Shown here in pieces: positions 1 through 10,169 of a stretch of DNA of 53,856 bases (its first letter is position 1; every line of letters starts with the position of its first letter). The stretch is from Exiguobacterium sp. RIT594 (GTDB lineage: Bacteria; Bacillota; Bacilli; Exiguobacteriales; Exiguobacteriaceae): contig NZ_QPKF01000007.1 of assembly GCF_003339585.1 (NCBI RefSeq), positions 1-53,856 of the forward strand. Direction: 5' to 3'. A program made the position numbers and the translations under genes. The notes below the pieces were generated by a model that saw only the letters and a program-made list of their open reading frames with translations, did not search any database and had not been told where the DNA came from.

Positions 1-68
1 GTATGCTAAATGAAAAGCCTAAATGGTTGCATTTCACTTTTAAGATGATTACTATTAAATCAAACAAT

Positions 69-85
69 AGTCAAAGATGGTCAGA
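69..85 (+). promoter_or_regulatory. CtsR operator upstream of ctsR
   Basis: The heptads AGTCAAA (69-75) and GGTCAGA (79-85) are separated by GAT. The known CtsR operator is a direct repeat of RGTCAAA with an NAN spacer; this site matches 13 of 14 repeat positions and the spacer rule. It sits 12 bases before the ctsR start and touches its ribosome binding site. A weak -10-like TATTAA at 53-58 would put the transcription start at the operator. This implies autoregulation of the whole ctsR-clpC operon. Confidence 0.8.
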
Positions 86-97
86 GAGGTGGTGCCC

Positions 98-553
98 ATG
101 CAAAACATCACAGATATCATCGAAGCCTATTTAAAGCAGATTTTACATGATGAGAAAAAAATTGAAATCAAACGCCAGGAAATTGCAGAACGTTTTGATT
201 GTGTACCCTCACAAATCAATTATGTCATCAACACCCGTTTTACGGTTGAAAAGGGTTATTTTGTTGAAAGTAAACGTGGTGGCGGTGGGTATATCCGCAT
301 TCAAAAGATTGTCATTTTAGATAGTCATGATCTGTTAGATGAAGTCAGCCAATGGGTTGGAAACGATTTAACCGAACAAGCTGCAGAAGATTATCTGATT
401 CGTTTAGTAAACGAGCAGCTGTTGACACGGCGAGAAGCGATTTTGATTCAATCGTTGTTGCAAAAGGAAAGTCTACCAATGGCACTTGAGGATCAACGCC
501 GGATGCGGGCTCATTTGATGCAGACCGTCCTGCAAACCATTAAGCGACTGTGA
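98..553 (+). CDS. ctsR: Transcriptional repressor CtsR
   Basis: CtsR is the dimeric winged-helix repressor of class III heat-shock genes (clp genes) in low-GC Gram-positives; McsB and ClpC/ClpP control its activity. The 151-residue product begins MQNITDIIEAYLKQ, like family members, and carries the glycine-rich wing loop KRGGGGYIRI at about residues 63-72, which contacts DNA and senses heat. The in-frame ATG at 77 is rejected because it lies upstream of the binding site GAGAGGTGG (84-92), which is well spaced for the ATG at 98. First gene of ctsR-mcsA-mcsB-clpC. Length fits the family. Confidence 0.95.
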   Translation: MQNITDIIEAYLKQILHDEKKIEIKRQEIAERFDCVPSQINYVINTRFTVEKGYFVESKRGGGGYIRIQKIVILDSHDLLDEVSQWVGNDLTEQAAEDYLIRLVNEQLLTRREAILIQSLLQKESLPMALEDQRRMRAHLMQTVLQTIKRL

Positions 554-569
554 CACGGGAGGAATGTGT

Positions 570-998
570 ATGCGTTGTCAGCGGTGTGGTGAACGAGAAG
601 CTGTCGTCCGTGTCAAACTCCCACAAGACCAAGAGGGAACAGAACAAGTTCTTTGTTCTGTTTGTGTAAAAGAACTGGCAAAAGCCTATCAAGAAACCGC
701 TTGTCCTTCATGTGGGATGACACGCCAACAACTTTTACATTTGCGAAAAGTTGGTTGTGCAACATGCTATTCGTTTTTTAAAGAAGAAGTAGATGGGATG
801 ATTCGTCAGTTTCAACACGGTCATACGAAACATTATGGTTCACGTCCTGAAGAAGAGTCGGTCGAAAAAAGATTGGCACAACAGTTGAGTCGACTCAAAG
901 AACAGTTGAACCGTAAGATTTTATCGGAAGACTATGAAGAAGCAGAACTCATTAAACAGCAGATTGTAAATGTGGAGGAGGATTTGCGCCATGTTTGA
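570..998 (+). CDS. mcsA: McsA, activator of protein arginine kinase McsB
   Basis: McsA is a zinc-binding adaptor that stimulates McsB kinase activity and takes part in CtsR control and proteolysis by ClpCP. The 142-residue protein has two N-terminal CxxC pairs (CQRCG; CSVC), further CPSC and CATC pairs, and a C-terminal UVR-type helical segment (EDYEEAELIKQQI). Start chosen at ATG 570, 7 bases after GGGAGG (557-562); the ATG at 564 is only 1 base from it. Its 3' end overlaps mcsB by 8 bases, a sign of translational coupling. Confidence 0.93.
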   Translation: MRCQRCGEREAVVRVKLPQDQEGTEQVLCSVCVKELAKAYQETACPSCGMTRQQLLHLRKVGCATCYSFFKEEVDGMIRQFQHGHTKHYGSRPEEESVEKRLAQQLSRLKEQLNRKILSEDYEEAELIKQQIVNVEEDLRHV

Positions 999-2064
999 AG
1001 AACTATTGACGCAACCTCTTAGTCAAAAGATGGATCAACAGGCACCTTACGATGATATCGTCGTTTCGACACGAATTCGTTTAGCGCGTAACGTAGCCCA
1101 TTATCCTTTTTCGACAAGAATGACAGAAGAACAGGCAAATGCGTTAATCAACGAAACAGAACGTCAATTATCCGGACTAAAAGGATTTCAATTCGGGCGG
1201 GTCGATCAAGTTGATGCCTTAACGCGAACTGCTTTAGTAGAAAAACATTTGATCAGTCCTGCCCTTGCGACACATCCACGAACCGGACTTTTTATCAGTG
1301 AAGATGAACAGATCAGTGTCATGGTGAATGAAGAAGATCATTTTCGTATTCAAACCCTGTTACCGGGTTTGCAGTTAGAAGAAGCTTTTCGCGTGGCAAA
1401 GCAGGTCGATCGTTTAATCAGTGAACGCTTCAAGATAGCTTTTGATGATACGCTCGGTTATTTGACGACTTGTCCGAGTAACGTCGGTACAGGCCTACGG
1501 GCTTCGGTGATGTTGCATTTACCGGGACTCGTCCTGACCAATCAAATCCAAGGGTATATTAAACACCTGCGGCAGCTCGGTTTTGCAATTCGCGGGCGTT
1601 ACGGCGAAGGAAGCGATGCTTCCGGTCGAATGTTCCAATTATCGAATCAACGGACACTTGGAGCGAGTGAGGATATGCTGATTACGGATTATCAATTTGC
1701 TGTTGAAGCATTAATTGAGGCAGAACAAGCGGCAAGAAAAGGATTATTGGAGACGTATCAAGAAGAACTAGAAGACCGGCTTTACCGGTCATCCGGAATT
1801 TTGCGATCGGCCCGATTAATTACGGCACGGGAAGCAACGGAGCGTTTATCGGATGTCCGGTTAGCCGATAGCCTCGGTTTGGCCGTGGAACTTCCGCCAA
1901 ACTTGTTTCATCATTTACTTGTATCGTTACAAACAGGTTTTCTACAAAAGCATTTCGGGAAACAATTAACATCAAGAGAACGGGACATCGAACGTGCGAG
2001 TATCATTCGTCAGATGTTAACCGAACAGACAAACAGGGATCACACACAAGGAGGTTTTGCGTAA
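991..2064 (+). CDS. mcsB: Protein arginine kinase McsB
   Basis: McsB phosphorylates arginine residues on damaged proteins, marking them for ClpC-ClpP degradation, and acts on CtsR. The 357-residue protein shows the phosphagen-kinase fold: STRIRLARN near residue 29, the catalytic-loop motif [12 protein letters not shown] near residue 166 with its cysteine, and a C-terminal RDIERA matching the RDxxRA phosphoarginine-binding motif. Start at ATG 991 follows GGAGGAGG (974-981). The longer in-frame start upstream would lie inside mcsA without a site. Its stop TAA shares one base with the clpC ATG. Confidence 0.95.
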   Translation: MFEELLTQPLSQKMDQQAPYDDIVVSTRIRLARNVAHYPFSTRMTEEQANALINETERQLSGLKGFQFGRVDQVDALTRTALVEKHLISPALATHPRTGLFISEDEQISVMVNEEDHFRIQTLLPGLQLEEAFRVAKQVDRLISERFKIAFDDTLGYLTTCPSNVGTGLRASVMLHLPGLVLTNQIQGYIKHLRQLGFAIRGRYGEGSDASGRMFQLSNQRTLGASEDMLITDYQFAVEALIEAEQAARKGLLETYQEELEDRLYRSSGILRSARLITAREATERLSDVRLADSLGLAVELPPNLFHHLLVSLQTGFLQKHFGKQLTSRERDIERASIIRQMLTEQTNRDHTQGGFA

Positions 2065-4511
2065 TGATGTTTGGACGATTCACAGAACGTGCTCAACGCG
2101 TACTCGCACTTGCTCAAGAAGAAGCGGTACGTCTTGGTCACCATAATATCGGGACAGAACACATTTTACTCGGACTTGTACGTGAAGGAGACGGGATTGC
2201 GGCGAAAGCCTTAACAGCACTCGGACTCAGTTCAGATAAGATTCAAATGGAAGTTGAAGCTTTAATCGGTCGCGGTCAAGACGGTGCGACGACGATTCAC
2301 TATACACCACGCGCGAAAAAAGTCATCGAGCTGTCGATGGATGAAGCCCGTAAACTCGGTCATTCGTACGTCGGCACGGAGCATCTCTTGCTCGGCCTGA
2401 TCCGTGAAGGAGAAGGCGTCGCAGCACGTGTCTTGAACAACCTTGGCATCAGTCTCTCTAAAGCCCGTCAGCAGGTGCTTCAACTGCTTGGTAACAGTGA
2501 AACGACAGCCAATGCATCGCAAGCAGGGTCTGGTGTCGCGACACCGACGCTTGACGGTCTCGCACGAGATTTGACACAACAGGCACGGGAAACACGTCTT
2601 GATCCAGTGATCGGCCGTGCGAAAGAAATCCAACGTGTCATCGAAGTCTTAAGCCGTCGAACGAAAAACAATCCGGTCTTGATCGGAGAGCCGGGTGTTG
2701 GTAAAACAGCCGTCGTCGAAGGTCTTGCCCAACAAATCATCAACAATGAAGTGCCGGAGACGTTACGGAATAAACGCGTCATGGTTCTCGATATGGGAAC
2801 ACTCGTCGCCGGAACAAAATACCGTGGTGAGTTCGAAGACCGTTTGAAAAAAGTCATGGATGAGATTCGTCAGGCCGGAAATATCATTCTCTTCATCGAC
2901 GAATTGCACACATTGATTGGTGCCGGTGGAGCAGAAGGGGCAATTGATGCCTCGAACATCCTCAAGCCGTCACTCGCCCGTGGTGAACTCCAGTGTATCG
3001 GAGCGACAACGCTCGATGAGTACCGGAAATACATCGAAAAAGATGCGGCACTCGAACGTCGTTTCCAACCGATTCAAGTGGCTGAACCAACAACAGATGA
3101 AGCGACACAAATCTTGTTTGGTCTTCGTGACCGTTATGAAGCACACCACCGTGTGACGATTACGGATGAAGCCATTCAAGAAGCAGTCACACTTTCGGAC
3201 CGTTACATCTCGGACCGTTTCCTACCGGATAAAGCGATTGACTTGATTGATGAAGCCGCTTCAAAAGTTCGTTTGCGCTCCTATACAGCACCACCAAACC
3301 TAAAAGAAGTCGAAGCGAAGCTTGAAGGTATTCGTAAAGACAAAGACGAAGCCGTTCAAAGCCAGGAATTCGAAAAAGCAGCCAGTCTCCGTGATACAGA
3401 ACAAAAATTGCGTGATGAATTGGAACGCTTAAAAGAAGAATGGCAGAACAAGCAAGGCAATGAAAAATTAGAAGTGACGAAAGACGATATCGCACAAGTC
3501 GTCGCCAACTGGACAGGTGTTCCGGTCACGAAAATTGCTGAAGAAGAAACCGACCGCTTATTGCGTCTTGAAGAAATCCTTCATGGACGTGTCATCGGTC
3601 AAAACGAAGCCGTTAAATCGATTTCCAAAGCAATTCGCCGTGCGCGAGCCGGTCTAAAAGATCCAAAACGTCCAATTGGTTCATTTATCTTCCTCGGACC
3701 AACCGGTGTCGGTAAAACGGAACTGGCCCGGGCTGTCGCGGAAGCGATGTTCGGTGACGAAGATGCCATCATCCGGATCGATATGTCCGAATATATGGAG
3801 AAACATGCGACAAGTCGTCTTGTCGGTTCTCCTCCGGGATACGTCGGGTATGAAGAAGGCGGTCAGTTAACAGAAAAAGTACGCCGGAAACCATACTCTG
3901 TCATCTTGCTTGATGAAATCGAAAAAGCACATCCTGAAGTCTTCAACATCTTGCTTCAAGTGCTTGACGACGGTCGCTTGACGGATTCAAAAGGCCGGAC
4001 AGTCGACTTCCGAAATACGATCATCGTCATGACGTCAAACGTCGGAGCAAGTGCACTCAAACGTAACAAATACGTTGGTTTCGCAGTCTCCGATGATACG
4101 GACCGTGAGTACAAAGACATGAAGGGGAAAGTCATGGATGAGCTGAAAAAAGCCTTCCGTCCTGAATTCTTGAACCGGATTGACGAAACAATCGTCTTCC
4201 ACTCACTTGAGAAAAAACACATCGAAGAAATCGTGAAATTAATGGCAAAAACGCTTGAAAAACGTCTTGCGGAACAACAAGTGCATTTCGAGTTGACGCC
4301 AGCCGCGCTCTCGAAAATCGCGGATATCGGATACGATCCGGAATACGGAGCCCGTCCTATCCGTCGTGCTCTTCAACGGGAAGCAGAGGATCGTTTGTCA
4401 GAAGCCTTGCTTGCAGGTGATATTCAAAAAGGTGAGCGGGTGGCACTTGATGTCGAAGATGGTGAATTCATCGTCCGCCGTCATCAGGCTGAACCAGCAA
4501 CGACTGAATAA
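2064..4511 (+). CDS. clpC: AAA+ unfoldase ClpC, ATPase subunit of ClpCP protease
   Basis: ClpC unfolds substrates, including arginine-phosphorylated proteins, and threads them into ClpP. The 815 residues contain the N-terminal repeat domain (two [14 protein letters not shown] repeats), Walker A GEPGVGKT near residue 207, Walker [10 protein letters not shown], a coiled-coil/UVR middle domain near 420-460, and a second ATPase domain with GPTGVGKTE near 545. A VGF tripeptide in KYVGFAVSD fits the ClpP-docking loop. The ATG at 2064 is 9 bases after AAGGAGG (2048-2054). Last gene of the CtsR operon; followed by a strong terminator. Confidence 0.97.
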   Translation: MMFGRFTERAQRVLALAQEEAVRLGHHNIGTEHILLGLVREGDGIAAKALTALGLSSDKIQMEVEALIGRGQDGATTIHYTPRAKKVIELSMDEARKLGHSYVGTEHLLLGLIREGEGVAARVLNNLGISLSKARQQVLQLLGNSETTANASQAGSGVATPTLDGLARDLTQQARETRLDPVIGRAKEIQRVIEVLSRRTKNNPVLIGEPGVGKTAVVEGLAQQIINNEVPETLRNKRVMVLDMGTLVAGTKYRGEFEDRLKKVMDEIRQAGNIILFIDELHTLIGAGGAEGAIDASNILKPSLARGELQCIGATTLDEYRKYIEKDAALERRFQPIQVAEPTTDEATQILFGLRDRYEAHHRVTITDEAIQEAVTLSDRYISDRFLPDKAIDLIDEAASKVRLRSYTAPPNLKEVEAKLEGIRKDKDEAVQSQEFEKAASLRDTEQKLRDELERLKEEWQNKQGNEKLEVTKDDIAQVVANWTGVPVTKIAEEETDRLLRLEEILHGRVIGQNEAVKSISKAIRRARAGLKDPKRPIGSFIFLGPTGVGKTELARAVAEAMFGDEDAIIRIDMSEYMEKHATSRLVGSPPGYVGYEEGGQLTEKVRRKPYSVILLDEIEKAHPEVFNILLQVLDDGRLTDSKGRTVDFRNTIIVMTSNVGASALKRNKYVGFAVSDDTDREYKDMKGKVMDELKKAFRPEFLNRIDETIVFHSLEKKHIEEIVKLMAKTLEKRLAEQQVHFELTPAALSKIADIGYDPEYGARPIRRALQREAEDRLSEALLAGDIQKGERVALDVEDGEFIVRRHQAEPATTE

Positions 4512-4525
4512 TTGATCAACAGGGT

Positions 4526-4564
4526 CCAGCTTTCGCAAGTATGTGGCGAAAGCTGGATTTTTTT
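4526..4564 (+). terminator. Rho-independent terminator after clpC
   Basis: Perfect 11-bp stem CCAGCTTTCGC (4526-4536) with GCGAAAGCTGG (4546-4556), followed by ATTTTTTT. It ends the CtsR operon before radA. Confidence 0.9.
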
Positions 4565-4590
4565 CTTGATAAAAAGAAAGGATGAATCGC

Positions 4591-5967
4591 TTGGCTAAAA
4601 TAAAGACGAAATTTGTCTGCCAGAGTTGTGGTACGGAATCTCCCAAATGGATGGGACGCTGTTCCGGCTGTGGCGAATGGAACACGATGATCGAAGAAGT
4701 CGTTGAAGAGAAAAAAGCACGGCGCGGTTCTGCCTTCGTGCATACGACAACCAAACAATTAAAACCGGAACGCTTATCAAATATCTTGTCACAGGAAGAA
4801 AGCCGTGTCTTTACAGGCAGCGGTGAATTTGACCGGGTCCTCGGCGGTGGAATCGTACCGGGCTCGATGGTTCTTGTCGGCGGCGATCCCGGAATCGGGA
4901 AGTCGACGATCTTGCTTCAAACCAGTGCCCGTCTTGCGGCGCGTGGAGAAAAAGTCCTGTACATTTCAGGGGAAGAATCGCTGAAACAAACGAAACTGCG
5001 GGCGGAACGCCTCGGATTGCCGACACAGGACCTGTTTGTCTTGAGTGAGACAGACATGAACATGATCGAACGGGTCGTCGACGAAGAAAATCCGGGCTTT
5101 TTGATCATCGACTCCATTCAAACCGTGTATATCGATGAGATTCAGTCGGCTCCGGGCAGTGTCACGCAAGTCCGGGAATGTACAGCGATGCTGATGAAAA
5201 TCGCGAAGAGTCGTGGTATTGCCATCTTTATCGTCGGTCACGTAACCAAACAAGGATCGATTGCCGGACCGCGTTTACTTGAGCATATGGTAGATGCCGT
5301 CTTGTACTTTGAAGGGGAGCGCCACCACACGTTCCGGATTTTACGGGCAGTCAAAAACCGGTTCGGTTCGACGAATGAAATCGGTATTTTTGAAATGCGT
5401 GAATCCGGTCTTGAGGAAGTCCTGAATCCATCGGAGATTTTCCTCGAAGAACGGACATCCGGTGTATCCGGTTCGACGATCGTCGCCTCGATGGAGGGAA
5501 CGCGGACAGTTCTTGTGGAACTGCAAGCATTGATTTCTCCGACATCGTTCGGTAACCCGCGTCGCATGGCGACCGGGATTGATCAGAATAAAGTCGCTTT
5601 GCTGATGGCGGTTCTGGAAAAACGGTCAGGCTTGTTGCTCCAGACGCAAGATGCATATCTTAAGGCGGCGGGTGGAGTCAAACTCGATGAACCGGCCATC
5701 GATTTAGCAATTTGTGTCGCGGTCGCATCCAGTTTCCGCGATAAGCCGACCCGACCGACAGATGTCGTCATCGGCGAAGTCGGGCTGACGGGCGAAGTCA
5801 GACGTGTTTCACGGATCGAACAACGGGTCGCGGAAGCGGCGAAGCTTGGTTTCACCCGTGCCATCATTCCGAAGAATAATCTGGGAGGTTGGACATATCC
5901 GCCCGGCATCACGGTAATCGGAGTCGAGAGTGTGGATGAAGCATTACGGGAAACGATTCCGTTTTAA
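4591..5967 (+). CDS. radA: DNA repair protein RadA/Sms
   Basis: RadA is a RecA-like ATPase and helicase that promotes branch migration during recombination and repair. The 458-residue product has an N-terminal C4 zinc finger (CQSCG...CSGCG), Walker [11 protein letters not shown] near residue 93, the RadA-specific KNRFGS motif near 253, and a C-terminal Lon-like domain ([12 protein letters not shown]). The preferred start is TTG 4591 ([11 protein letters not shown]), 9 bases after AAAGG; the ATG at 4582 directly abuts that site and is unlikely. The length equals that of B. subtilis RadA. disA, the usual downstream gene, is absent here. Confidence 0.95.
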   Translation: MAKIKTKFVCQSCGTESPKWMGRCSGCGEWNTMIEEVVEEKKARRGSAFVHTTTKQLKPERLSNILSQEESRVFTGSGEFDRVLGGGIVPGSMVLVGGDPGIGKSTILLQTSARLAARGEKVLYISGEESLKQTKLRAERLGLPTQDLFVLSETDMNMIERVVDEENPGFLIIDSIQTVYIDEIQSAPGSVTQVRECTAMLMKIAKSRGIAIFIVGHVTKQGSIAGPRLLEHMVDAVLYFEGERHHTFRILRAVKNRFGSTNEIGIFEMRESGLEEVLNPSEIFLEERTSGVSGSTIVASMEGTRTVLVELQALISPTSFGNPRRMATGIDQNKVALLMAVLEKRSGLLLQTQDAYLKAAGGVKLDEPAIDLAICVAVASSFRDKPTRPTDVVIGEVGLTGEVRRVSRIEQRVAEAAKLGFTRAIIPKNNLGGWTYPPGITVIGVESVDEALRETIPF

Positions 5968-5986
5968 GCGGTTTCAACTACGGCAA

Positions 5987-6031
5987 AAGATGGGGAAGGT
6001 GTAACAGACCTGTAAACAGTTTCCCCATCTT
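5987..6031 (+). other. Stem-loop between radA and the PIN/TRAM gene
   Basis: A perfect 11-bp inverted repeat, AAGATGGGGAA (5987-5997) and TTCCCCATCTT (6021-6031), encloses a 23-base loop. No run of T follows, so a simple intrinsic terminator is not well supported. It may protect the radA mRNA end or mark a processing site. Confidence 0.6.
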
Positions 6032-6058
6032 AAGGCGTAGGTGATTCAAATAAATACA

Positions 6059-6067
6059 TGTTACAAT
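6059..6067 (+). promoter_or_regulatory. Extended -10 promoter for the PIN/TRAM gene
   Basis: TGTTACAAT (TG at 6059, TACAAT 6062-6067) is an extended -10 element about 32 bases before the TTG start at 6099. No good -35 hexamer is visible, which is tolerated by extended -10 sigma-A promoters. Confidence 0.5.
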
Positions 6068-6098
6068 GAACTTAAAATAATAAAAGGAGGTGGGAAGA

Positions 6099-7187
6099 TT
6101 GAAAATCGTCATCAGGATCTTTTTTGCGTTACTAGGTCTTGCGCTTGGTATCTTGTTGCTTCCTCAATTGTTTCAGCTGATTGAAGCGGCGACGAAGATG
6201 GCTTTCCCGGAATGGTTGATGACCACATACGTAACAGGAACGATTGGTGCACTCATATTTTTATTAATTGGATTATTCATTACGGATTCTGTGATTCGGC
6301 TTCTCCGGTTTTTAGAAGAAAAGTTAGTGAAAGCACCTGTCGCCGATCTATTTTTCGGCACATTCGGCTTATTGGTCGGTCTCGTCATGGCTTTTCTTGT
6401 CAGCATGCTGATTGAACTTGTCGGTATTCCTTTACTCAGTAATGTGTTAACCATGATTGTCGCAGTACTGTTCGGTTACCTCGGATTTACGGTCGGCTAC
6501 CGGAAGCGTCACGAACTGACGAAAGTCTTCTTGCGCAACAGTAACAATCAGACGGAGAAAAAAGCGGCTGAGCCTGTTGTTGTCGCAAAATCAAACAGTA
6601 AAGTCCTCGATACGAGTGTTATCATCGACGGCCGGATTACGGATATCGCAAAAACAGGATTTGTCGAAGGCAAACTGATTGTTCCGCAATTCGTCATCGG
6701 CGAGTTGCAGTATATTGCGGACTCATCAGATACACTGAAGCGAAACCGCGGACGTCGCGGGCTCGATGTGCTGAAGGAATTGCAATCGATTCCGGGCATG
6801 GAAGTCGAGATTTATGACGGGGACTTTGAGGATGTTCCGGAAGTCGACATCAAGTTGATTAAGCTGGCAGAACTGATTAAAGGAATCGTCGTCACGAACG
6901 ACTACAACTTAAATAAGGTCTGTGAAGTACGGAATGTACCGGTCTTGAACATCAACGATCTGGCGAATGCCGTCAAACAGGTGGTCATCCCCGGTGAAGA
7001 GATGACGGTCCTCGTCATCAAAGAAGGAAAAGAGCAGAAACAGGGAATTGCCTATCTCGAGGATGGAACGATGGTCGTCGTGGAAGAAGGAAAACATTTG
7101 ATTTCGAAAACGATTGGTGTTGTCGTGACCAGTGTGCTGCAGACATCTGCCGGACGGATGATTTTCGCGAAACCCCAGGAAAAATAA
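6099..7187 (+). CDS. yacL: Membrane-anchored PIN/TRAM domain protein (YacL family)
   Basis: The 362-residue protein has four N-terminal membrane segments (roughly residues 5-27, 42-65, 81-105, 112-132), then a PIN ribonuclease domain beginning KVLDTSVIIDGRI near residue 167 with acidic residues typical of the Mg2+ site, and a C-terminal TRAM domain, an RNA-binding fold, from about residue 290. A membrane-tethered RNase is inferred; the substrate is unknown. TTG at 6099 lies 8 bases after AAGGAGG; the GTG at 6090 overlaps that site. It follows radA directly, where disA usually intervenes. Confidence 0.88.
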   Translation: MKIVIRIFFALLGLALGILLLPQLFQLIEAATKMAFPEWLMTTYVTGTIGALIFLLIGLFITDSVIRLLRFLEEKLVKAPVADLFFGTFGLLVGLVMAFLVSMLIELVGIPLLSNVLTMIVAVLFGYLGFTVGYRKRHELTKVFLRNSNNQTEKKAAEPVVVAKSNSKVLDTSVIIDGRITDIAKTGFVEGKLIVPQFVIGELQYIADSSDTLKRNRGRRGLDVLKELQSIPGMEVEIYDGDFEDVPEVDIKLIKLAELIKGIVVTNDYNLNKVCEVRNVPVLNINDLANAVKQVVIPGEEMTVLVIKEGKEQKQGIAYLEDGTMVVVEEGKHLISKTIGVVVTSVLQTSAGRMIFAKPQEK

Positions 7188-7192
7188 ACAGC

Positions 7193-7225
7193 AGACTGCC
7201 AAATCTCTTTTGGCAGTCTTTACTT
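7193..7225 (+). terminator. Hairpin terminator after the PIN/TRAM gene
   Basis: Perfect 11-bp stem AGACTGCCAAA (7193-7203) and TTTGGCAGTCT (7209-7219) with a 5-base loop, followed by a short T-rich stretch. Probably a partial terminator before ispD. Confidence 0.7.
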
Positions 7226-7245
7226 ATGGGAAAAGAGGGAACTAG

Positions 7246-7929
7246 ATGAAAGAGCACACATACCGGATTGTCATTCCGGCCGCCGGAGCAGGGAAACGGA
7301 TGGGAGCAGATCGAAACAAATTAATGCTGACGTTACGAAACCGGTCCATCATCGAATGGACGCTGGATGTCTTTGAGCAGGATCCGGCTTGTCTTGAAAT
7401 CATTTTGGCAATTAATCCGGCGGAGCAACCATGGTTCGAACGTATCACAGCACCATACAAGACGTCGATCCGTCTCGTCCCGGGTGGACGCGAGCGTCAG
7501 GAAAGTGTGCAGCGTGGACTAGAAGCGGTGACAGCACCCGGTATCGTCCTGATTCATGACGGAGCCCGACCATTCGTGACGATCGAATCGATTCAGCAGG
7601 TCGTCCAAGCAGCTGAAGAGACCGGAGCTGCGATTTTAGGTGTGCCGATTAAGGATACCGTCAAACGGATTGACGGCGACGCGATTGTCGAGACGGTTCC
7701 CCGGGATCAGCTGATGGCAGCCCAAACACCGCAAGCCTTTGAGTTGGAGCGGATTCGAACTGTTCATGCGAAGGCGGCGACGGAATTTTTAGGTACGGAT
7801 GACGCAAGTTTGATAGAATGGGACGGAGGAACGGTGACTTGGGTCACCGGACAATACGAGAACATTAAAGTGACGACGCCGGACGATTTATTGTTTGGAG
7901 AAGCCATTCTAACGAAACGGGGGAAATGA
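7246..7929 (+). CDS. ispD: 2-C-methyl-D-erythritol 4-phosphate cytidylyltransferase
   Basis: IspD transfers CMP from CTP to methylerythritol 4-phosphate, the third step of the MEP isoprenoid pathway in the cytoplasm. The 227-residue protein opens with the nucleotide-binding signature [10 protein letters not shown] at residues 10-19 and carries DGARPF near residue 105 and the KDTVKR region near 136, all typical. The ATG at 7246 follows AAGAGGG. It is coupled to ispF, the later MEP-cyclizing enzyme, within a few bases, so the pair forms one transcription unit. Confidence 0.95.
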   Translation: MKEHTYRIVIPAAGAGKRMGADRNKLMLTLRNRSIIEWTLDVFEQDPACLEIILAINPAEQPWFERITAPYKTSIRLVPGGRERQESVQRGLEAVTAPGIVLIHDGARPFVTIESIQQVVQAAEETGAAILGVPIKDTVKRIDGDAIVETVPRDQLMAAQTPQAFELERIRTVHAKAATEFLGTDDASLIEWDGGTVTWVTGQYENIKVTTPDDLLFGEAILTKRGK

Positions 7930-7931
7930 AG

Positions 7932-8414
7932 ATGATCCGAATTGGACAAGGATTTGATGTACATGCTTTTGCAGAGGACCGCAAACTGATTTTAGGTGGG
8001 ATTGAGATTCCGCATACGAAAGGGTTACTCGGTCACTCGGATGCGGACGTCCTGTTACATACGATTGCTGACGCAGCGCTTGGTGCGATTGCGGCGGGTG
8101 ATATCGGGAAACACTTCCCGGATACGGATCCGGAATTTAAAGATGCTGACTCAGCAAAATTGCTGCAGCACGTGTATGCACTCGTCAAAGCACAAGGTTA
8201 TGAACTGGGCAATTTAGACGCGACCGTCATTGCACAAGCACCGAAATTACGTCCGTATATCGATACGATGCGGGCACGGATCGCGGAACTGCTTGAAGCG
8301 GATATCGAACAGATCAACGTCAAGGCGACGACGACAGAATGGCTCGGCTTTACCGGGCGTGAAGAAGGAATCGCATGTCAGGCTGTGATTTTGCTGAAAC
8401 GAATCGAAGAATAA
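7932..8414 (+). CDS. ispF: 2-C-methyl-D-erythritol 2,4-cyclodiphosphate synthase
   Basis: IspF cyclizes CDP-methylerythritol 2-phosphate to the 2,4-cyclodiphosphate with loss of CMP (MEP pathway). The 160 residues include the zinc ligands DVH near residues 8-10 (GQGFDVHAF) and the histidine of [17 protein letters not shown], and [14 protein letters not shown] near the C-terminus; each is a hallmark. Start set at ATG 7932, 8 bases after GGGGG (7919-7923). The ATG at 7926 would overlap ispD by 4 bases but is too close to the binding site. Confidence 0.94.
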   Translation: MIRIGQGFDVHAFAEDRKLILGGIEIPHTKGLLGHSDADVLLHTIADAALGAIAAGDIGKHFPDTDPEFKDADSAKLLQHVYALVKAQGYELGNLDATVIAQAPKLRPYIDTMRARIAELLEADIEQINVKATTTEWLGFTGREEGIACQAVILLKRIEE

Positions 8415-8459
8415 GGTATACTAGGTAAGCGAATTTTAGACTAAAGGAGTGGATCGGTA

Positions 8460-9905
8460 ATGGCAGAAGTACGTGTACGTTATGCACCAAGTCCAACGGG
8501 ACACCTTCATATTGGAAATGCACGAACAGCATTGTTTAACTACCTGTTTGCACGACACGCAGGCGGTAAGATGATTTTACGGATTGAGGATACGGATCAG
8601 AAACGAAACATCGATGGTGGTGTGGAAAGTCAGATGAAGTACCTCGAGTGGCTCGGCATCGACTGGGATGAAGGTCCGGGTCGCGGTGGCGACTATGGTC
8701 CTTACTTCCAAATGGAGCGGCTCGATCTGTACAAAAAATACACAGACGAGTTACTTGAAAAGGGACTGGCTTACCGCTGTTACATGACATCGGAAGAGCT
8801 CGAAGCGGAACGGGAAGCGCAAATCGCACGTGGGGAAGCACCACGTTATTCAGGTGCACACCGCAACCTGACGCAAGAACAAGAAGAGGCGTTCGTTGCA
8901 GAAGGCCGGACACCGTCGATTCGGATCCGTGTTCCGGAAAGCGTCACCTACACATGGAACGATATCGTCAAAGAAGACGTTTCGTTCGAATCAAAAGACT
9001 TCGGTGATTGGGTCATCGTCAAAAAAGACGGGATCCCGACGTACAACTTCGCTGTCGTCGTCGATGATTACTTGATGGCAATCAGCCATGTCCTCCGCGG
9101 GGACGATCATATCTCGAATACACCAAAACAAATGATGATTTATGATGCATTCGGTTGGGAGTACCCGACATTCGGACATATGACATTAATCGTCAACGAA
9201 GAACACAAAAAACTGTCGAAACGTGATCAGTCGATCATCCAATACATCGAGCAGTATAAAGATCTCGGTTACTTGCCGGAAGCGTTACTGAACTTCGTGA
9301 CGTTACTCGGCTGGTCGCCGGTCGGTGAACAGGAAATCTTCACGAAAGAAGAGTTCATCGAAATCTTTGATGCATCTCGTTTGTCGAAGAGTCCGGCTGT
9401 CTTTGACCAGCAAAAACTGGCTTGGATCAACGGTCAATACATGAAACACCAATCGTTCGAAGAAGTATTCGAAGCGAGCCTGCCATTCCTGCAGGACGCG
9501 GGACGCGTTGCAAGCGAACCGACGGAAGAAGAGCTTGTCTGGGCACAAAATCTGGTCGGATTATACCGGGAACAGATGACACACGGCGCAGAAATCGTCG
9601 AGCTTTCAGAGATGTTCTTTGAGGATGAACTGGTGTATGATGAAGAAGCAAACACTGTCTTGGCAGGAGAAACTGTTCCTGCAGTCTTAAGTGAATTCGC
9701 GAATCAGTTGCGGACGCTTGAAGAATGGACACCGGAAGCGATCAAAGGCGCAATCAAAGCGACTCAAAAAGCGACCGGACAAAAAGGGAAAAATCTGTTC
9801 ATGCCAATCCGTGTCGCAACGACCGGACAAACACATGGACCGGAGCTCCCGAACACGATTCAATTATTAGGAAAAGACCGCGTACTCGCGCGTCTGGACG
9901 CATAA
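8460..9905 (+). CDS. gltX: Glutamyl-tRNA synthetase
   Basis: Class I synthetase charging tRNA-Glu. In Bacilli it normally also mischarges tRNA-Gln, which GatCAB then amidates; that is family knowledge, not shown here. The 481-residue protein has the HIGH-type motif [10 protein letters not shown] near residue 11, the acceptor-binding [11 protein letters not shown], and the KMSKS-type motif KLSKRD near 250. Start ATG 8460 follows AAAGGAG. It lies between ispF and the cysteine T-box. Confidence 0.96.
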   Translation: MAEVRVRYAPSPTGHLHIGNARTALFNYLFARHAGGKMILRIEDTDQKRNIDGGVESQMKYLEWLGIDWDEGPGRGGDYGPYFQMERLDLYKKYTDELLEKGLAYRCYMTSEELEAEREAQIARGEAPRYSGAHRNLTQEQEEAFVAEGRTPSIRIRVPESVTYTWNDIVKEDVSFESKDFGDWVIVKKDGIPTYNFAVVVDDYLMAISHVLRGDDHISNTPKQMMIYDAFGWEYPTFGHMTLIVNEEHKKLSKRDQSIIQYIEQYKDLGYLPEALLNFVTLLGWSPVGEQEIFTKEEFIEIFDASRLSKSPAVFDQQKLAWINGQYMKHQSFEEVFEASLPFLQDAGRVASEPTEEELVWAQNLVGLYREQMTHGAEIVELSEMFFEDELVYDEEANTVLAGETVPAVLSEFANQLRTLEEWTPEAIKGAIKATQKATGQKGKNLFMPIRVATTGQTHGPELPNTIQLLGKDRVLARLDA

Positions 9906-9910
9906 AATAA

Positions 9911-10151
9911 AGCGTAGATGAGGAAAGTAGGAACGATGTCCGTTATACAGAGACAAGCTTGCATGGTGAGAAAGCTTGAACGGACGCGCTTTCGAAATGC
10001 CCCTCTGAGTGCTGCCCGAAATCAGTGAGAGTAGGCGTAGACGTATCTCCGGCGTTAACGGACCGGAGAGGGATGGTTCAGTTCATCCAAACAGAGTGGG
10101 ACCGCGCTGATTGGCGTCTCTGTGCAGCGATGCACGGAGGCGCTTTTTCTT
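9911..10151 (+). promoter_or_regulatory. Cysteine T-box riboswitch upstream of cysE
   Basis: Stem I begins with GATGAGGAAAGTAGG (near 9917-9931). Upper stem arms are GTCCGTT (9938-9944)/AACGGAC (9979-9985) and CAAGCTT (9954-9960)/AAGCTTG (9972-9978). The specifier loop GAAATGC places the Cys codon TGC at 9998-10000. Stem III is TCTCCGG (10046-10052)/CCGGAGA (10063-10069). The T-box sequence AGAGTGGGACCGCG is at 10093-10106 and a 13-bp terminator stem spans 10114-10143, followed by TTTTT. Uncharged tRNA-Cys should block termination and switch on cysE-cysS. Confidence 0.93.
10114..10151 (+). terminator. T-box regulated terminator
   Basis: Stem GCGTCTCTGTGCA (10114-10126) with TGCACGGAGGCGC (10131-10143), two G-U pairs, loop GCGA, then TTTTTCTT. 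It competes with the antiterminator that contains the T-box sequence. Confidence 0.9.
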
Positions 10152-10169
10152 ATGGAGAGGAGAACGAAC

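Noticed and set aside
5987-6031. radA-yacL hairpin as a Rho-independent terminator
   Set aside because: The stem is perfect but the loop is 23 bases and no T run follows, so it is listed only as a stem-loop.
9911-10151. Folded region before cysE as a tRNA gene
   Set aside because: The stems, specifier loop, T-box sequence and terminator define a T-box leader; no cloverleaf or CCA end is present.
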